Shown: piece by piece, positions 7,982 to 15,982 of the stretch
Layout: every line of letters starts with the position of its first letter
Position numbering within the stretch: position 1 is the stretch's first letter
Assembly (NCBI GenBank): GCA_023415055.1
Contig: JAEZLZ010000149.1
Span: 1-27,449 of the forward strand
From: Bacillota bacterium
Lineage (GTDB): Bacteria; Bacillota; Clostridia; Lachnospirales; Lachnospiraceae
Length of the DNA: 27,449 nucleotides
Direction: 5' to 3'
Made by a program: the position numbers and the translations under genes
The notes under the pieces: model-generated
Seen by the model: the letters and a program-made list of their open reading frames with translations, nothing else
Told to the model about the DNA's origin: nothing
Database searches by the model: none

Positions 7982-9718
7982 CTACATCTTTCTGCGCTTT
8001 TCATAATGAGTATGAAGCAGTTCATGCGCTTTTTCTCCATATGGCTCACCAAGGTATTCTTCGTATAGCTTTTGGATATACGGATTTTCATGTGATTTCC
8101 TAAGCTTCTTCTCCTTATCTTCCTTATAGATACCTTCCGTCCGCTTTTTTATAACATTAATGTCACCATGGTGGTAGGGCTGTCCTCCGCCACCGACACA
8201 GCCGCCGGGGCAGGCCATGATTTCTATGCCATGATAATCCGCCTTCCCTTCTCTTATATTTTCAAGAAGAGTTCTGGCATTACCAAGACCATGGGCAACT
8301 GCGATTTTGATATCCATGTCATTTATTTTTATGATAGCTTCTTTAATGCCGTCAAAGCCGCGAAGATCATGAAATTCTACTTTTTTCAGGGTCTTATCGG
8401 TCAACCATTCATAAGCAGTACGAAGGGCCGCCTCGATCACACCACCGGTTGCTCCGAAGATTACAGAAGCACCTGTGGATTCCCCCAGCGGATCATCATA
8501 TTCTTCCTCCTCCAGTTGCATCAGGTCTATATTTGCTTCCTTCAGCATTCGGGCTAGCTCTCTGGTTGTGATTACTTCATCTACATTTTGCATTCCATCA
8601 TTTGATAGCTCCGGTCTTGCTGCTTCATATTTTTTCGCTAAGCAGGGCATGACGGAGACAACGCAAATATCATGTGGATCAATCCCCATCTTTTCAGCAT
8701 AATAACTCTTTGTAATTGCACCAAACATTTCATGGGGAGATTTGCTGGTGGAGGGTATATCTAGCATGTCGTTGAACTGGTGTTCAAAAAATTTTACCCA
8801 TCCGGGACAACAGCTTGTAAGAATCGGTAATTTCCCTCCATGCTTTAGGCGGTGAATAAGTTCGGTAGCCTCTTCCATGATTGTTAGATCTGCGGCAAAA
8901 TCCGTATCAAATACTTTATCAAAACCCAAGCGGCGCAGTGCAGCAACCATTTTTCCAGTCACGATTGTACCAGGTTCTGCACCGAATTCCTCTCCCAGTG
9001 CAACACGAACCGCCGGTGCTGTCTGCACCACTACGTATTTCTTCTTATCGTTTAAGGCATTCCACACATTATCAATATGACTGACCTCAGTTAAGGCTGC
9101 TGTAGGGCAGACTGCGACACACTGTCCGCAGAACACACAGGTGGACTCATTCATCGGCATATTCATCGATGCCGCTATATAGGTATCAAAGCCTCGATTG
9201 ATCGCAGAAAGGACATTCACTGTCTGAACCTCATTACACATCGTCTCACACCTTCTGCACATGATACATTTGTCCATGTTTCGGATGATGGCTCTGCTTG
9301 ATACATCAATCGGGTGTGTTGCTCTTTCGCCCTGATACCTGATCGCACGAATATGATATTCTGCTGCAAGTGCCTGTAGCTCACAGCCTAAGTTCTTCTC
9401 GCAAACCAGACAATCCTTTGGGTGATTCGAAAGGAATAGTTCTATGATCGTTCTTCTCGCCTGAATGCAGCGCAGAGAATTCGTTGTCACTACCATGCCT
9501 TCAACTGCAGGAGTTGAGCAGGAGGGCGCCAGGTTTCTCCTACCCTCTACCTCTACAACGCATACACGGCAGGAAGCCCCTCGGTTCACCATTCTTATAT
9601 CATGTAGATCTAGATTACAAAGAGTAGGAATTCTTATTTTTAATTTTCTGGCAGCCTCAAGGATCGTACTTCCCTCCTCCACAGCAACCTTTTGATTATT
9701 TATAATCATGTGAATCAT
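7982..9718 (-). CDS. hydA: [FeFe] hydrogenase catalytic subunit HydA (trimeric NADH-linked type)
   Basis: Catalytic subunit, 578 aa, reducing protons to H2. Domains in order: N-terminal [2Fe-2S] ferredoxin fold (C34, C50, C53, C67); His-Cys3 cluster site H99-x3-C103-x2-C106-x5-C112; two [4Fe-4S] sites (C151-C161 and C194-C204); and the H-cluster domain with TSCCPGW (C303), MPCLAKKYE (C359) and MACPGGCVGGGG (C503, C507). A C-terminal small-subunit-like tail ends in HELLHTHYEKRRKM. The start at 9718 follows GGAGGG 8 nt upstream, directly after the hydB stop; a longer frame would overlap hydB. With hydB and hydC it should form a cytoplasmic complex using NADH, possibly with reduced ferredoxin. 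Confidence 0.95.
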   Translation of the reverse strand: MIHMIINNQKVAVEEGSTILEAARKLKIRIPTLCNLDLHDIRMVNRGASCRVCVVEVEGRRNLAPSCSTPAVEGMVVTTNSLRCIQARRTIIELFLSNHPKDCLVCEKNLGCELQALAAEYHIRAIRYQGERATHPIDVSSRAIIRNMDKCIMCRRCETMCNEVQTVNVLSAINRGFDTYIAASMNMPMNESTCVFCGQCVAVCPTAALTEVSHIDNVWNALNDKKKYVVVQTAPAVRVALGEEFGAEPGTIVTGKMVAALRRLGFDKVFDTDFAADLTIMEEATELIHRLKHGGKLPILTSCCPGWVKFFEHQFNDMLDIPSTSKSPHEMFGAITKSYYAEKMGIDPHDICVVSVMPCLAKKYEAARPELSNDGMQNVDEVITTRELARMLKEANIDLMQLEEEEYDDPLGESTGASVIFGATGGVIEAALRTAYEWLTDKTLKKVEFHDLRGFDGIKEAIIKINDMDIKIAVAHGLGNARTLLENIREGKADYHGIEIMACPGGCVGGGGQPYHHGDINVIKKRTEGIYKEDKEKKLRKSHENPYIQKLYEEYLGEPYGEKAHELLHTHYEKRRKM

Positions 9719-9734
9719 CGTTATTACCCTCCTT

Positions 9735-11357
9735 TCATAGAAGGTCCTGGCATACACCTGCCGGACAACGTTTTTCAATTACATGAGCCCGATATTCCTC
9801 CGGAAAGTATTTCATCGTACTCAATACCGGATTCGGAGCGGTTTGTCCCAGTCCGCAGAGCGAAGTATCTTTAATAATCTCCCCCAGTTCCCGTAAATCC
9901 GTCAAGTCCTGCTCGGTACCCTTCCCTTTTGTGATATTCACCATCATCTCAAACATTCGTTTATTACCGATACGGCATGGAGTACATTTACCACAGGATT
10001 CGTCTACCGTAAATTCCAAATAAAATTTCGCAATGTCCACCATACAGTTTTCTTCATCCATTACAATCATACCACCGGAACCCATCATCGATCCGATACT
10101 GCTGAGCGATTCATAATCAATGGGAATATCCAGGTTCTCTTCTGTAATGCAGCCTCCGGAAGGTCCACCCGTCTGTACCGCTTTAAACTTCTTATTATTC
10201 TTGATTCCTCCGCCGATATTATAAATAACCTCCCGTAAGGTAATACCCATCGGAACCTCGACCAAGCCTACGTTATTTACCTTACCGGCTAGGGCAAACA
10301 CTTTCGTTCCCGGAGATTTCTCCGTGCCGATGCTTCGAAACCAATCTGCACCCTTTAAGAAGATCGGTGATATATTCGCCAATGTCTCAACGTTGTTTAC
10401 ACAGGTAGGTTGATTCCATACACCGCTTTCTGCCGGAAAAGGAGGCTTAGTAAACGGCTCACCTCGATCTCCCTCAATGGAATGAATCAATGCTGTTTCT
10501 TCGCCGCAGACAAAAGCACCTGCTCCGTATCGGAGTTCAATATCAAAATTAAAGCCGCTTCCAAGAATATCCTCTCCCAGTAACCCCAATTCCCTGGCCT
10601 GATCAATCGCTACGACAAGGCGGTGAATCGCAAGCGGATATTCTGCTCTGATATAGATGTATCCATGCTCTGCTCCGATGGCATATCCCGCAATCGCCAT
10701 CGCTTCTAATACAGAATGAGGGTCTCCCTCCAGAATGGACCGATCCATAAATGCCCCCGGATCCCCTTCATCCGCATTGCAGATCATATATTTTTCCTTC
10801 GATTTGCTTTTTCTTGTATACTTCCACTTCAGCCCCGTAGGGAAGCCGCCACCGCCTCTGCCCCTGAGTCCGGATTGTACTAAGGTCTCGATCACCTCAT
10901 CCGGGGTTAGCTCTGTGAGACACTTTGCAAGAGCGCGGTAACCATCTGCTGCCAGACTCTCATGAATATTCTCCGGATCGATGAAACCGCAATTGCGAAG
11001 TGCGATTCTGATTTGCTTTTTATAAAATGGAAGGTCCTTTTGCCCCTCCAGCTTTCCCTCTCCGTTAGGATCGGAAAAGAGTAATCTCTCAAGCTGCCGG
11101 CCTTTCATAATATGCTCCGTAACAATATCCTCTGCATCCTCCGGTTTTACTGTTATATAAAAAATATTATCCGGATATATCTTAATAATCGGTCCCTTTT
11201 CGCAAAAGCCAAAGCATCCGGTAACAACCACTTCAACTTCGTCACATAATCCATGCTGTTTAATGCTTTCATTTAGATTATCTACCAGCTTTAGACTATC
11301 GGAGGAAGTGCATCCCGTACCGCCGCATACGAGCAAATGCATTCTTATATTACTCAT
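9735..11357 (-). CDS. hydB: Hydrogenase NADH-binding subunit HydB (NuoF-like), short form
   Basis: Flavin- and NADH-binding subunit, 540 aa. The N-terminal thioredoxin-like [2Fe-2S] domain has C11, C16, C48 and C52. The NuoF core has GRGGGGFPTG (166-175), the NADH/FMN region with GAGAFVCGEETALI, an SLBB segment, and the [4Fe-4S] site ESCGKCTPCRIG (C455, C458, C461) with C501. The protein stops at CPAGVCQDLL. HydB of bifurcating enzymes normally continues from this point into a ferredoxin domain with two [4Fe-4S] clusters, absent here. The stop is followed directly by the hydA ribosome site, so no frameshifted remnant is hidden in the gap. The start at 11357 has an AGGGG upstream. Confidence 0.94.
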   Translation of the reverse strand: MSNIRMHLLVCGGTGCTSSDSLKLVDNLNESIKQHGLCDEVEVVVTGCFGFCEKGPIIKIYPDNIFYITVKPEDAEDIVTEHIMKGRQLERLLFSDPNGEGKLEGQKDLPFYKKQIRIALRNCGFIDPENIHESLAADGYRALAKCLTELTPDEVIETLVQSGLRGRGGGGFPTGLKWKYTRKSKSKEKYMICNADEGDPGAFMDRSILEGDPHSVLEAMAIAGYAIGAEHGYIYIRAEYPLAIHRLVVAIDQARELGLLGEDILGSGFNFDIELRYGAGAFVCGEETALIHSIEGDRGEPFTKPPFPAESGVWNQPTCVNNVETLANISPIFLKGADWFRSIGTEKSPGTKVFALAGKVNNVGLVEVPMGITLREVIYNIGGGIKNNKKFKAVQTGGPSGGCITEENLDIPIDYESLSSIGSMMGSGGMIVMDEENCMVDIAKFYLEFTVDESCGKCTPCRIGNKRMFEMMVNITKGKGTEQDLTDLRELGEIIKDTSLCGLGQTAPNPVLSTMKYFPEEYRAHVIEKRCPAGVCQDLL

Positions 11358-11449
11358 ATTTCATACCCCTTTCACCATTATATTATAGTTAGATAATTGC
11401 GAAACTCGATAATCTTAGTTCATGTGTATACAACAGATACCGTTCTTAC

Positions 11450-11827
11450 TCACCTGTTTATGATAGCATTCTGTAAAAGACGTCCATTTTTAATATGTTC
11501 CTTAACAATCTCCCGACCTCGTTCTGCATCCACATGACCATAGATTACAGAAGGGATATCTTTACTGATTACCTCAACGACAGGCTCCTTTGCGCAGCTT
11601 CCCATACATCCGGTCTGAGTTACGGAAACATTGGTGATATTCTGTGCGGCAAGCTCATCCATGATCGCCTGCATCGTTTCTCTGGCACCGCTAGCTATAC
11701 CGCAGGTTGCCATTCCTACCCGTATTATGATCTTATCCTCTGATTCCGCTGTCGTCCTTAGGTCAAGTCTATCCTTAGCCGCTTGCCTGATTCTTTCCAG
11801 CTCCTCTAGTGATTTTAATTTACTCAT
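11450..11827 (-). CDS. Thioredoxin-like [2Fe-2S] protein of the hydrogenase operon
   Basis: A 125-aa protein of the type found between hydC and hydB in clostridial hydrogenase operons. After a basic helical N-terminus (1-30), a single thioredoxin-like ferredoxin domain shows ATCGIASGARE (C42) and TQTGCMGSCAKEP (C74, C78), similar to the end domains of HydB and NuoE. Only these three cysteines are visible, so the fourth cluster ligand is unclear. Its ATG overlaps the hydC stop by 4 nt, implying translational coupling. It may pass electrons within the complex or assist assembly; the role is not established from sequence. Confidence 0.85.
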   Translation of the reverse strand: MSKLKSLEELERIRQAAKDRLDLRTTAESEDKIIIRVGMATCGIASGARETMQAIMDELAAQNITNVSVTQTGCMGSCAKEPVVEVISKDIPSVIYGHVDAERGREIVKEHIKNGRLLQNAIINR

Positions 11828-12312
11828 TTATTCTCTTCTCCTTTATTTTCATCGATTATTTTCCTTACCTGGTCTACTTCTACCCTTCCGTATACCTTAT
11901 CATTAATCATTACCACCGGTGCCAGACCACAGGCACCGATGCATCGAAGTCCGGATAATGTAAACTTCTTGTCCTCGCTTGTTTCACCGGTATGAATTTG
12001 TAACACCCGTTCAAATTCCTTCATAATCGCATCCGCACCTCTTACAAAGCAGGCAGTTCCAAGACAAACATTCACGACATTTTCTCCTCTAGGCTTTGTT
12101 GTAAAATAAGAGTAAAAGCTGATTACACCATATATTTTCGAACTGGGTAAATCCAACTTTTCTGCTATAAACAAAATAACTTCGTCGGATAAATATCCGA
12201 ATATATGCTGCGCCTTATGCAGCACAGCTATTAATGCTCCTCTTTTGTCATTGATACCCTCAATATAATCCTGCAATTCAAGAAAACCCCCGTGTAATTT
12301 TTTACCCGCCAT
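11824..12312 (-). CDS. hydC: Hydrogenase subunit HydC (NuoE-like)
   Basis: The 162-aa [2Fe-2S] subunit that links NADH oxidation to the catalytic subunit. The N-terminal helical part (about 10-75) resembles NuoE (LIAVLHKAQHIFGYL, YGVISFYSYF). The thioredoxin-like cluster domain has C83 and C88 in CLGTACFVRGA and C124 and C128 in CIGACGLAPV. It is the first gene of the operon hydC, [2Fe-2S] protein gene, hydB, hydA. The ATG at 12312 follows GGAGG. I looked upstream for a Rex operator and found no convincing TTGTTAA/TTAACAA palindrome. Confidence 0.94.
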   Translation of the reverse strand: MAGKKLHGGFLELQDYIEGINDKRGALIAVLHKAQHIFGYLSDEVILFIAEKLDLPSSKIYGVISFYSYFTTKPRGENVVNVCLGTACFVRGADAIMKEFERVLQIHTGETSEDKKFTLSGLRCIGACGLAPVVMINDKVYGRVEVDQVRKIIDENKGEENK

Positions 12313-12479
12313 ATTCCAGCCTCCTATTGTTATCTATCATTCCAGACACTCTTAGGTTTTATTGTTATTAATCTCCATCTGTTATTATTGAATATTCATT
12401 TATCCATTATGTATCATTTCTTGATTTTCTTTGGAAATGAGGAGCATTTTTTATTGCATAGAGAACAGCTTTCTATATA

Positions 12480-12520
12480 AAAAAAAGCCTACGCCATACA
12501 ACGTAAGCATTTTTCTCCAT
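12480..12520. terminator. Terminator hairpin upstream of hydC
   Basis: GCCTACG (12487-12493) pairs with CGTAAGC (12502-12508) apart from one mismatch. The stem is flanked by A-rich sequence to the left (a U-run on the minus strand) and ATTTTTC to the right, so it can work for either strand. On the minus strand it would stop transcripts from the small membrane protein gene before hydC. Confidence 0.55.
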
Positions 12521-12574
12521 TTTAATATAATTTTTGGCTTCCTCACAACATATTGTTGATAATTATTATTTTTA

Positions 12575-12599
12575 GAACAGAGCTAATTATGCTCTGCTC
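12575..12599. repeat. 9-bp inverted repeat
   Basis: GAACAGAGC (12575-12583) pairs with GCTCTGCTC (12591-12599) across a 7-nt loop, with one G-U pair. There is no U-run on the 3' side of either strand, so it is not a standard terminator. A leader structure or protein site is possible. Confidence 0.45.
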
Positions 12600-12705
12600 A
12601 ATAGCCGTATATTTAAGTTCACTTTTGTGTAAAAAATTGAACTGTTTTCATTGTTATTGTACTGTAGTTCAAAACAGCATACGGCATAAATTTCACCCAT
12701 ATAGT

Positions 12706-12957
12706 TTATTTTTTATAATTTTTAAAAAGTAACTTAGAATTATTAATAATTAATAAAACAGAAAATATTATAACTAATATAAATCCTATAAACGATATTA
12801 TATTTGTAGTATAATGAGTGATTACACCAAATATATTGCTTCCATAACCTTTATCTAACCACAAAGCTAATTTTGCATTATTAAACATCGGGGTGTTTAG
12901 TAAAGAAAGAAATAAACCTCCTAAAATGCAAAAAAGTAATTGTAAATTTTTCTCCAT
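12706..12957 (-). CDS. Small membrane protein with two predicted helices
   Basis: I do not recognise this 83-aa protein. It has two hydrophobic segments (about 5-22 and 50-73, the second rich in Ile/Val/Phe), a polar loop between them, and a basic C-terminus ending in LLFKNYKK. The ribosome site AGGAGG lies before the ATG, which supports it as a real gene. It is visibly more AT-rich than the flanking hyd and azl genes, suggesting later acquisition. It may be a small membrane regulator, immunity protein or toxin-like peptide; nothing in the sequence decides this. Confidence 0.6.
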   Translation of the reverse strand: MEKNLQLLFCILGGLFLSLLNTPMFNNAKLALWLDKGYGSNIFGVITHYTTNIISFIGFILVIIFSVLLIINNSKLLFKNYKK

Positions 12958-13139
12958 TATTATTCCTCCTATTATTTTATTACGTTAACATAAAACTTAA
13001 TTAATTATTTTGCTACTTACAACAATTGTGAGTTAACTTGAAATACAAATCATACATTAAATTACATGATTTTACCATATTAATATCAAAACATAAATGT
13101 TCAAAATATCAACAGTATGTGGTGACAGAACCTAATTTT

Positions 13140-13478
13140 TTATGAAATAAAAACTGTCTGTACCAGCAGCATATACACTGCTGTTCCTACACCGATGCTT
13201 AAGAGAACATTATTCTTCCATGCATGCAATATAACAATACAAAGAATGGCAATTGCCTCCGGGATCCAGCCGTTCATACTGAAGAAGCTGATATCCTTCA
13301 GGCAATATACCACCAATAATCCAATGGCAGAGTAAGGTAATACTTTACCAAGGTATTTCATAAATACATTATTGGATTTGGCACCCTGAAAGAGAAGAAA
13401 AGGCAAAAACCTTGTTATCACGGTACCGAGAGTTACCATGCAGACAATAATAAAAGCCTGCGTTGTTGTTAATGTCAT
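13140..13478 (-). CDS. azlD: Branched-chain amino-acid exporter small subunit AzlD
   Basis: A 112-aa membrane protein of the AzlD family with about four hydrophobic segments. Typical family features are the N-terminal VTLGTVITRFLPFLLF and central LPYSAIGLLVVYCL. AzlD works with AzlC, the LIV-E exporter type first described for Corynebacterium BrnFE, to export branched-chain amino acids. Its ATG overlaps the azlC stop by 4 nt. Confidence 0.92.
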   Translation of the reverse strand: MTLTTTQAFIIVCMVTLGTVITRFLPFLLFQGAKSNNVFMKYLGKVLPYSAIGLLVVYCLKDISFFSMNGWIPEAIAILCIVILHAWKNNVLLSIGVGTAVYMLLVQTVFIS

Positions 13479-14236
13479 TTAACTCCCTCCTTAATCATCT
13501 CTACTTTTTCGGTCTCCTGTCTTGTTTCTCCATTCTCCTGATCTGTTTCAGCGGTCTCCTGCGTTTTTCTGGTCATTGTCAGCACCGTCAGAATAACAAT
13601 CATGGATGGAATGATAAATGCACTCTTCCCAAAGAGGATTAAGCAGATCACCGAGACAACGATTCCGATGATTGCAGGCTTATGATTTTTCTGACTCTTC
13701 CATTGTCCTACAAAGATTACCACAAATAATGCAGTCAGCACAAAGTCAAGCCCCTTTGTATTAAAGGAGACCATAGAGCCCAGGATACCGCCAAGTATGG
13801 AACCGACGACCCAATAGGAGTGATCAAGGAGTGTCACAAAGAAATAAAACCAGTTCAGTTCTACTCCCACCGGAGGTTTGGCTGAGCAGGTGATGGAAAA
13901 GGTCTCATCACATAAGCCAAAGATAAGATAAGGCTTAAATTTTCCGGTATTTCTGTACTTGTCCAGCATGGATATTCCGTAAAATAAATGCCTTGCATTA
14001 ACCATTAAGGTCATAAGCAATGCATAAACCGGATTAAATGCCGTGGTTAGAAATGTAATTGCTACATATTGAGCAGAACCCGCAAAGGTAAACAGACTCA
14101 GCAGTACGATCCAGGGAATCCCATAGCCCTTACTGTTCATAACAATTCCGTATGCCATTCCAAGAAAGATAAAACCGGTAAACACTGGAATCGTGTGGGG
14201 GAAGGCAGCCCTGATAGCTCTTGTTTTTACTCCCAT
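13475..14236 (-). CDS. azlC: Branched-chain amino-acid exporter large subunit AzlC
   Basis: A 253-aa polytopic membrane protein of the AzlC family. Family signatures are AAFPHTIPVFTGFIFLGMAYGI, FTFAGSAQYVA, and ARHLFYGISML with FGLCDETFSI. It has an unusually polar C-terminal tail rich in Thr, Glu and Gln (about 220-253). The start at 14236 is preferred because AAGGAG lies 6 nt upstream; an alternative ATG at 14254 overlaps the upstream metallophosphoesterase stop as ATGA but has a poorer site. It forms an operon with azlD and the phosphoesterase gene. Confidence 0.92.
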   Translation of the reverse strand: MGVKTRAIRAAFPHTIPVFTGFIFLGMAYGIVMNSKGYGIPWIVLLSLFTFAGSAQYVAITFLTTAFNPVYALLMTLMVNARHLFYGISMLDKYRNTGKFKPYLIFGLCDETFSITCSAKPPVGVELNWFYFFVTLLDHSYWVVGSILGGILGSMVSFNTKGLDFVLTALFVVIFVGQWKSQKNHKPAIIGIVVSVICLILFGKSAFIIPSMIVILTVLTMTRKTQETAETDQENGETRQETEKVEMIKEGVK

Positions 14237-14250
14237 CAGCTTCTCCTTCC

Positions 14251-15186
14251 TCATGCTCCGTCCCTGTTTCTCATCCTGTTCGGTTCATGCTTCATCGGTT
14301 CTTTAATCACCGTTCCATCCTCAAGGTGAAGGTATGTCTCAAAGGTCTCTGTATTATCTTCCTTTAACAGAATAATTCTGGCTCCTCTTTCATAGCCTTC
14401 CTGTCCATAGGTATGATATCCGGTAGCTCTTCCATAACCCAGTGTAATTCCATGCAGGCTTCCCAAATAGTCATTAATATGGTCATGCCCTGCAAAGACT
14501 CCCTTCGTATGCCCTGCTTCCAGCATAGTTGCAAAGAAGCCGGAGTTGATACGAGGACAACAGACCTCTTCTCTTTTTCCACCATAACAAGTCTGTGTAT
14601 CCCAGACCTCATTGTATTCCGGTAAAGGAATATGCATAAATACTAGTGCAGAAAAATACTTCCCCTCTTTCTCAATATCATGAATTACATTACGGAACCA
14701 ACTTATTTGATCTTGTTTGACATAGTCATATCCTTCGATTCCAGGAAGTCGGTTGTAATTACCGCTGTCAATTCCAAATAGAATCCATTTTGTCTCGCCG
14801 TGCAGGTTTTTCACAACGTTAAAGTGATTTCCTGTTCCATGAATGGAATCATCTGCATTGTATGCCATACAATTAGGTAGATTACATATAATCTTAAATA
14901 AAGCATTATCATCTGCACCCTCTTCTGTATCATGATTACCAAAGGTGATACTCCACGGTATTCCGGATTTCAAAATCGGATCCAGTGCCTTTGTAATATG
15001 TATGTCATTCTTTGGTCCATACACTGTGTCTCCGGTTAACATAATAAAATCCGGCATCTCCTCACGGATTATTTTTTCCATTAGTCTTAATGTTCGATGA
15101 TCCAGCTCATCATCCGCGGTAAAATGAAGGTCCGTTAATTGAAGAATTTTAAATTCACCATGATTAAAAAATAAATCTTTTTTCAA
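14251..15186 (-). CDS. Calcineurin-like metallophosphoesterase
   Basis: A 311-aa soluble hydrolase of the metallophosphoesterase superfamily, closest in feel to the Dcr2/purple-acid-phosphatase-like subgroup. Dinuclear metal ligands are visible: D19 and H21 in LTDLHF, D53 in LTGDT, N84 and H85 in FGNHD, then HIP and GHDH near the C-terminus. There is no signal peptide. The start is TTG at 15184-15186, supported by AAGGAG 9 nt before; the nearby ATG is out of frame. The gene end overlaps the azlC region, so it is co-transcribed with the exporter. The physiological substrate (phosphomonoester, diester or nucleotide) is unknown. Confidence 0.87.
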   Translation of the reverse strand: MKKDLFFNHGEFKILQLTDLHFTADDELDHRTLRLMEKIIREEMPDFIMLTGDTVYGPKNDIHITKALDPILKSGIPWSITFGNHDTEEGADDNALFKIICNLPNCMAYNADDSIHGTGNHFNVVKNLHGETKWILFGIDSGNYNRLPGIEGYDYVKQDQISWFRNVIHDIEKEGKYFSALVFMHIPLPEYNEVWDTQTCYGGKREEVCCPRINSGFFATMLEAGHTKGVFAGHDHINDYLGSLHGITLGYGRATGYHTYGQEGYERGARIILLKEDNTETFETYLHLEDGTVIKEPMKHEPNRMRNRDGA

Positions 15187-15476
15187 CTGTCATTTCTCCT
15201 TATCGTTATTTAGATCATATAGCCTGCCTTCACAATGTATAGTTCACCATGCTACAGTAGACTTTTTATATCTTTTCTTGTCTTGAAATCATGCTTATAG
15301 AGTAGTATATTGAACTTTGATGATAATTTCAATAATAGGAATGGATTATAAGAATAATTGCTATGTACATTCTTATTATTTATAGAACATGGTACCGTCA
15401 TAAAGTGAAATATTGCACATAAGATGCACATTGTCTCGCGTGTGAGACATTAAGTAGCGCAGAAATGAGGAAAAAT
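15187..15476. other. Divergent promoter region
   Basis: A 290-nt gap without a gene, between the leftward phosphoesterase gene and the rightward two-gene unit. A possible rightward promoter is TTGCTA (15358-15363), 17-bp spacer, TATAGA (15381-15386). Further downstream lies the palindrome TGTCTC (15432-15437) with GAGACA (15444-15449). Confidence 0.4.
15432..15449. promoter_or_regulatory. TGTCTC-N6-GAGACA palindrome, possible operator
   Basis: A perfect 6-bp dyad around a 6-bp centre, 27 nt before the start codon of the downstream gene and after the candidate promoter. The spacing suits a dimeric repressor site or a leader hairpin. No cognate regulator is adjacent. Confidence 0.4.
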
Positions 15477-15929
15477 ATGAAAACAATCTATCATGTTGAG
15501 GGTATTCTTAATAAGGGCTTTGTGGGACAGATATCTTATACGGTTTGTCTTGATCAGGAGTATGATGGGATGAATATTGCCTTTACTTTTGACAAGCAGC
15601 GCTATACAACGATCACCGAGGAATTAAAATCGGAGCTTATCTCCGCCTGTCATGGTGAATACAGTTCAGAGACATCTTCTGACGAAGCAATCACCAATGC
15701 TCTGAACGATATGAAGACGGAGATTCATACCCTTGCAACTATGAATGATGTCTTTATCGGTGGTATTCACAAGCAGCTCACCACACGACATATGCTCTAT
15801 TCTTCAGAGTATACCAGTGAGGGCTGCATTCCACAAGAAAAGATCTACGGTGTAATCAAATTAACCTTAGTTGTCTTTAATGTGATACTCGATGATACCC
15901 ATTACCAGGTTACGCTTTCGGTTCAGTAA
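15477..15929 (+). CDS. Uncharacterised protein, about 150 aa, paired with a PHP hydrolase gene
   Basis: A 150-aa soluble protein of unknown function, possibly the clostridial family labelled DUF6669, a recollection I cannot confirm. Visible features are an N-terminal beta-rich half (YHVEGILNKGFVGQISYTV, then IAFTFDKQRYTTI) and a helical middle. There are no transmembrane segments or signal peptide and only three scattered cysteines. The start at 15477 follows GAGGA at 5-nt spacing; the in-frame ATG four codons earlier has no site. It lies 53 nt upstream of the PHP gene and likely shares its transcript. Confidence 0.75.
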   Translation: MKTIYHVEGILNKGFVGQISYTVCLDQEYDGMNIAFTFDKQRYTTITEELKSELISACHGEYSSETSSDEAITNALNDMKTEIHTLATMNDVFIGGIHKQLTTRHMLYSSEYTSEGCIPQEKIYGVIKLTLVVFNVILDDTHYQVTLSVQ

Positions 15930-15982
15930 AACAAAGTTTTTCAATCATAAAATCGCGAATTAGCGGTGGGATGGAGATTACT

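Larger units (their letters stand above)
12313..12705. other. AT-rich intergenic region upstream of hydC
   Basis: No gene is seen. It must hold the hydC promoter on the minus strand, but I could not settle on one. It contains hairpins at 12487-12508 and 12575-12599, a short palindrome CAACA-TAT-TGTTG (12546-12558), and AGTTCA/TGAACT (12616-12643). These separate the hyd operon from the upstream small membrane protein gene. Confidence 0.5.

Noticed and set aside
12313..12540. Rex operator upstream of hydC
   Set aside because: Only loose TTGTTATTA-like pieces are present; no proper inverted TTGTTAA/TTAACAA pair.
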